Source: Paulownia fortunei (lineage: Eukaryota; Streptophyta; Magnoliopsida; Lamiales; Paulowniaceae). From it: DNA of 64,000 nt. Where the stretch lies: the NCBI GenBank assembly GCA_019321725.1, contig CM033124.1, positions 10,540,001-10,604,000 of the forward strand, given 5' to 3'. Under the pieces are notes generated by a model. The model was not told the DNA's origin. It worked only from the letters and a program-made list of their open reading frames with translations, and did not search any database. The position numbers and the translations under genes are program-made. The first letter of the stretch is position 1; every line of letters begins with the position of its first letter. Positions 60,355 to 64,000 of this stretch are shown here, piece by piece.

Positions 60355-63300
60355 ATGGATGCTACACAGAGAAGAAAGAGTGGCATTAATCTGCCAGCAT
60401 CCATGTCCGAGACCTCTTTACGCCTGGAGACCTTCTCCTCTTCCTCTATCAAGCTGTCGTCGCCGCTGAAATCGATGTCGCCGAGGACGATATCGAACTT
60501 ATCAGCATCCTCATCGCCGTCCAAATCTATTTCTGCTTGCAGCGACAGGTTCATCCCCTGCAGATCCTCGTCGAGGCTGCACACGTTTGGGCTAATCGAG
60601 AAGGCGTCGCCGGTGAAGGAGGGAGGGGGAGGAGGAAGTGAAGCATATTCCAGGTTGTTGAAAACTGAGCTTTTTGGGACTGATTTTGGGTCTTTTGATT
60701 TTCCTGCAGGTAAACGAGGGTCACCGATGAGTCCGAGCAAGAATATGCTGAGGTTTAAGACTGAGCAGCATTCTTCCGGGCCCAGTTCACCGTTTTCGCC
60801 TTCAATTTTGGGGCAGGATAGCGGGCTCTCTGGTGAGGTGTCGACGCCACCCAAGCCGCCAAGGAAGGTGCCCAAGACGCCTCACAAGGTACATTTTTGT
60901 GGCTTCTGTTATATTAGTATTGGCAGTGGGGGATGAGTTGGATGAAAAGTCTTGGTTTCGTGAGATCTAATTTGTTGTTTAAGAACACTGATAAATCAAG
61001 CACATATATGAATTAATCAGCTATAAGGTGAGAGTAATAGTTGATTGTAAATGAGATTTAATATTTTCACTGGGTTAAATGCAAATTAGTCTCTCAAATA
61101 TCATAAAAAGTTGCCTAACTTTCTACCAGTCACCAGGTGTTAATACTAAATTTGATTCTTGGGAAAAAGTTGCCTAAGTTACATTTGCTAAACGCAAGAA
61201 ATGGAGCTGAACTGAGTGGCAAGATCAAGCCTTTCTCGTTTTTCAGATTGTGAATTGCAAGATCAAACCTTTCTTGGTTTTCAGATTATGAATTCACCTA
61301 GTTTATGATCTTTGGGCTAAGATCAGCAATTCAACAAACTTGGTTGTATGAGAACCATATAAGAATCTCTAGTAGAGTACTTGGCTTGAATCATGTTTAT
61401 TTATCCCATCTGTTCCACTCTGCTTTTCCATCAATTAAAATACAGAAAAATCCTTGAGCCATGCATGTGAAGTTGGAACTAGGAGATTTTCAGCTCACCA
61501 AGAGTGCGTAATTGCAGGTTCTGGATGCACCAGCGCTTCAAGATGACTTCTATCTGAACTTAGTTGACTGGTCTTCTCAGAATGTCCTTGCTGTGGGATT
61601 GGGAACTTGTGTTTATCTATGGAGTGCTTCAAATAGTAGAGTGAGTTCCTATTTGTACTTTTGTTGAATGCATGCTTTGATTGCTTTTTATTTCTGTTCG
61701 AGTGCACACACCAGTGATAAAAGACTATAATAAACCTGTAATTATGCATTAATCATCTAATTCAGAGTTCATTTATTGACAGGTAACAAAGTTGTGTGAC
61801 CTGGGACCTAATGACGGTGTCTGCTCTGTCCAATGGACTCGAGAGGGGTCATACATATCAGTTGGCACGAATCTTGGTCAAGTCCAGGTAAATCCCCTTC
61901 GTCTGGTCTAAGATTCACTGGCTGAAATGCTTTGGTGCCAAAAATAGCATTAAAGACCTTTATTTGAAAGGCAAAGCATGTCTGCTTCATGGTTTAGGTT
62001 TGGGACGGAACTCAGTGCAAGCGTGTTAGAACAATGGGAGGACATCAAACGAGAGCTGGAGTATTGGCATGGAGTTCCCGCATATTATCCTCTGGAAGCA
62101 GAGACAGAAACATACTTCAGCATGATCTTCGTGTTCCAAGTGATTATATTAGCAAGCTTATTGGACACAAATCAGAGGTAAAAGCTTATAACACATCCAT
62201 CTCTGTGAATATAGAATTGTTTCACTTCGATTCTTAGACTATTGAAGGTAACCTTGCTTTGGACACCTTAGGTATGTGGACTGAAATGGTCTCATGATGA
62301 CCGAGAACTTGCATCTGGTGGCAATGACAATCAGGTAGCTGTTCATGAATATGATAATTATACACAAATTGTGTTCTATCAAGATCTATAGCTGAAGAAG
62401 GTTAATTTTTGTATCCACATTGAGGGATTCAGCTATTGGTGTGGAATCAGCACTCCCAGCAGCCTATTTTGAAACTGACAGAGCATACAGCTGCTGTAAA
62501 GGCCATTGCCTGGTCACCTCACCAGAATGGTCTTCTGGCGTCTGGAGGAGGAACTGCTGATCGTTGCATTCGCTTCTGGAATACCTCGAGTGGCAATCAA
62601 CTAAATAGTGTGGACACTGGAAGCCAGGTGCCTTAAGCATTCTTATAATGTTATATGGCAACTACTGCAAAGCCATGTTTATTATAAAAGAAATTGTCTA
62701 AAATTTAATTATGTGAGAACAAGAATCAAGGAGTCAAAAGGGACTAAAGTTCACCGTCTCACTTGTAGGTATGCAATCTAGCCTGGAGTAAAAATGTGAA
62801 TGAAATAGTCAGCACTCATGGATATTCTCAGAATCAAATAATGGTGTGGAAGTATCCATCTATGGCAAAGGTTTGACTGCTTTATTTTTTTTTCATTTTT
62901 TTTTTTTTTTTTTGAGGATTCTTAGATGAAGTTTCTTAACTTGGTTTTACCATTTAATAGGTTGCAACTCTGACTGGACATAGTTTGCGGGTACTCTACC
63001 TGGCAATGTCTCCTGATGGTCAGGTATCATACAGTGGCTTTGGCAGCTCAAGGACACACTAAGCAGCATATTGTTTTGGATGCCTTTTTCGTGTAATCTG
63101 TCAAAACATATTAAAGCTCATTGAAACTTAACATTTGCAGACAATAGTAACCGGAGCAGGGGATGAGACACTCAGATTTTGGAACGTTTTTCCATCCGTA
63201 AAAACACCTGTAAGTGGGAACCATTATTGATTTTGTTTGTCTCGAAGGCATTGGTGTTTAAACCATCTTTAGCTGCTTCAAGAATTAGTCTAATTTGTCA

Positions 63301-63404
63301 AAATCTAGAACTGCCCTTCTCAGACGCTTGTTTTCTATTTGTAATTTCAGGCACCGGTCAAGGACACTGGCCTTTGGTCTTTAGGCAGAACTCAAATCCG
63401 ATGA
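60355..63404 (+). CDS. FZR3: FIZZY-RELATED / CDH1-type APC/C activator, CCS52B (FZR3) class, 10 exons
   Basis: WD40 co-activator that brings cyclins and other substrates to the anaphase-promoting complex. Exons: 60355-60888, 61518-61640, 61783-61887, 61998-62177, 62272-62334, 62433-62627, 62769-62870, 62961-63023, 63141-63209, 63351-63404. The joined frame is 495 codons plus stop. All introns are GT..AG and phase 0. The start is ATG 60355 ([20 protein letters not shown]), the first ATG in frame; the upstream GTG is not needed. The C-box DRFIPCR is at residues 64-70, followed by SP/TP sites typical of CDK control (about 36-176). The CDH1-type linker [20 protein letters not shown] precedes the WD40 propeller (about 185-475: [65 protein letters not shown]). 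The C-terminal IR tail ([13 protein letters not shown]) docks on the APC/C. N-terminus, linker and tail match CCS52B better than CCS52A. Length is normal and no damage is seen. Confidence 0.95.
61219..61294 (+). repeat. 38-bp tandem duplication in FZR intron 1
   Basis: GCAAGATCAAGCCTTTCT and GCAAGATCAAACCTTTCT begin two successive copies, each ending TCAGATT(G/A)TGAATT. Confidence 0.85.
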
Positions 63405-64000
63405 CATGCTATGCCCAACCCCAAGCAGAAAGGAGGATCAAATATCTTTTCTTTTTTTTGTGGGAATTGTCAAGTGAATTTTTTTGTGATTTTTCCCCCA
63501 ACTTGTGCAGGATTTACATGTAAACCATACCAAGACAACTGGTTGATCAGGGATCAGGGTCAAATATCTTTTCCTTCTTTTTTTTCTTTTGGAATTGTAA
63601 AGTGAAATTCCTTCTGTTTTTTCCCCCAACTTGTGCAGGATTTATATGTAAACCATGGACTAAGACAGTTGTCGATCAGGTTGGAGTCCATAAGTTAGAG
63701 ATGAAAAAACTATAGAATTCATATATGTCATATTCTATCTAAATCAACTTTTCCTCGCCTTCTGCCCCTGAATCTAGACAATCCAAAAATATTTCTAAAC
63801 ATGGGAAAGGGCTAATAATCTTCTGGACTCAAGCTATAAGTTCAGATCTCCACAAACACAGCTCGGTTAGCTGCCAATGTATCTTTTCCGCTAGGGATTG
63901 TTTCTCATGGGCCATAATTTCATGCATGATATATGTGCCAAAAATATAGAACCATAAAATAAACAGCGTATCAAAGAAGCACGTATTCTATGGAACAGAC
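63405..64000 (+). other. FZR 3' flank / 3' UTR
   Basis: Non-coding after the TGA. It contains the tandem duplication listed separately. No polyadenylation signal could be assigned with confidence, and no further gene begins before the window ends. Confidence 0.5.
63438..63681 (+). repeat. 122-bp tandem duplication downstream of FZR
   Basis: Copies begin at 63438 and 63560 with TCAAATATCTTTTC. Both contain CCCCCAACTTGTGCAGGATT, which looks like a splice acceptor, then ATGTAAACCAT. The copies differ by scattered changes and short T-run indels. Confidence 0.85.

Noticed and set aside
60294..60875. 193-codon minus-strand ORF
   Set aside because: It is the antisense shadow of FZR exon 1, whose + strand frame has the C-box and the conserved family sequence.

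Overview
This is a plant nuclear genome window, most likely from a eudicot. The supporting evidence is high A+T content, interrupted genes with GT..AG introns, long transposon-rich intergenic space, a MIR172 hairpin, and two nuclear gene families with clearly plant-type protein sequence. The species cannot be named from the sequence alone.

Two loci look intact. (1) A MIR172 microRNA gene on the + strand (about 40.55-41.34 kb) has a TATA box, a CT-rich leader, a short upstream ORF, a strong miR172*/miR172 hairpin (41075-41271) and a splice donor downstream. (2) A ten-exon cell-cycle gene on the + strand (60355-63404) encodes a FIZZY-RELATED/CDH1-type activator of the anaphase-promoting complex. 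It resembles the CCS52B (FZR3) subclass most closely. Two near-consensus mitosis-specific (MSA, MYB3R-type) promoter motifs lie 196-284 bases upstream of its ATG.

The third host locus, 46131-57421, is a decayed ACTIN-RELATED PROTEIN 5 (ARP5) copy. ARP5 is an INO80 chromatin-remodelling subunit. Exons 1-4 and several later exons are readable in order. They carry stops, frameshifts, a lost splice acceptor and large coding deletions, and the introns hold a reverse-oriented copia fragment and a degenerate hAT transposon.

The rest is mostly mobile DNA. From left to right it holds: a PIF/Harbinger nuclease-like fragment running off the left edge; a C-terminal fragment of an F-box protein; a hairpin-rich repeat block (2.7-3.3 kb); five AT-rich tandem repeats (4.3-5.2 kb); a 5'-truncated copia element with a deleted reverse transcriptase core (5.4-8.9 kb); several MITE-like elements; a nearly full-length CACTA (En/Spm) element with TNP2-like and TNPA-like genes (13.5-21.8 kb); a G-rich minisatellite (23.6-23.8 kb); and a two-LTR copia element lacking its integrase core (32.5-36.0 kb). 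Between these lie long AT-rich stretches where only microsatellites and homopolymers stand out.

No bacterial-type systems, CRISPR arrays or convincing rRNA/tRNA genes were seen. Most short ORFs in the window are chance frames in AT-rich intergenic or intronic DNA and are not annotated.
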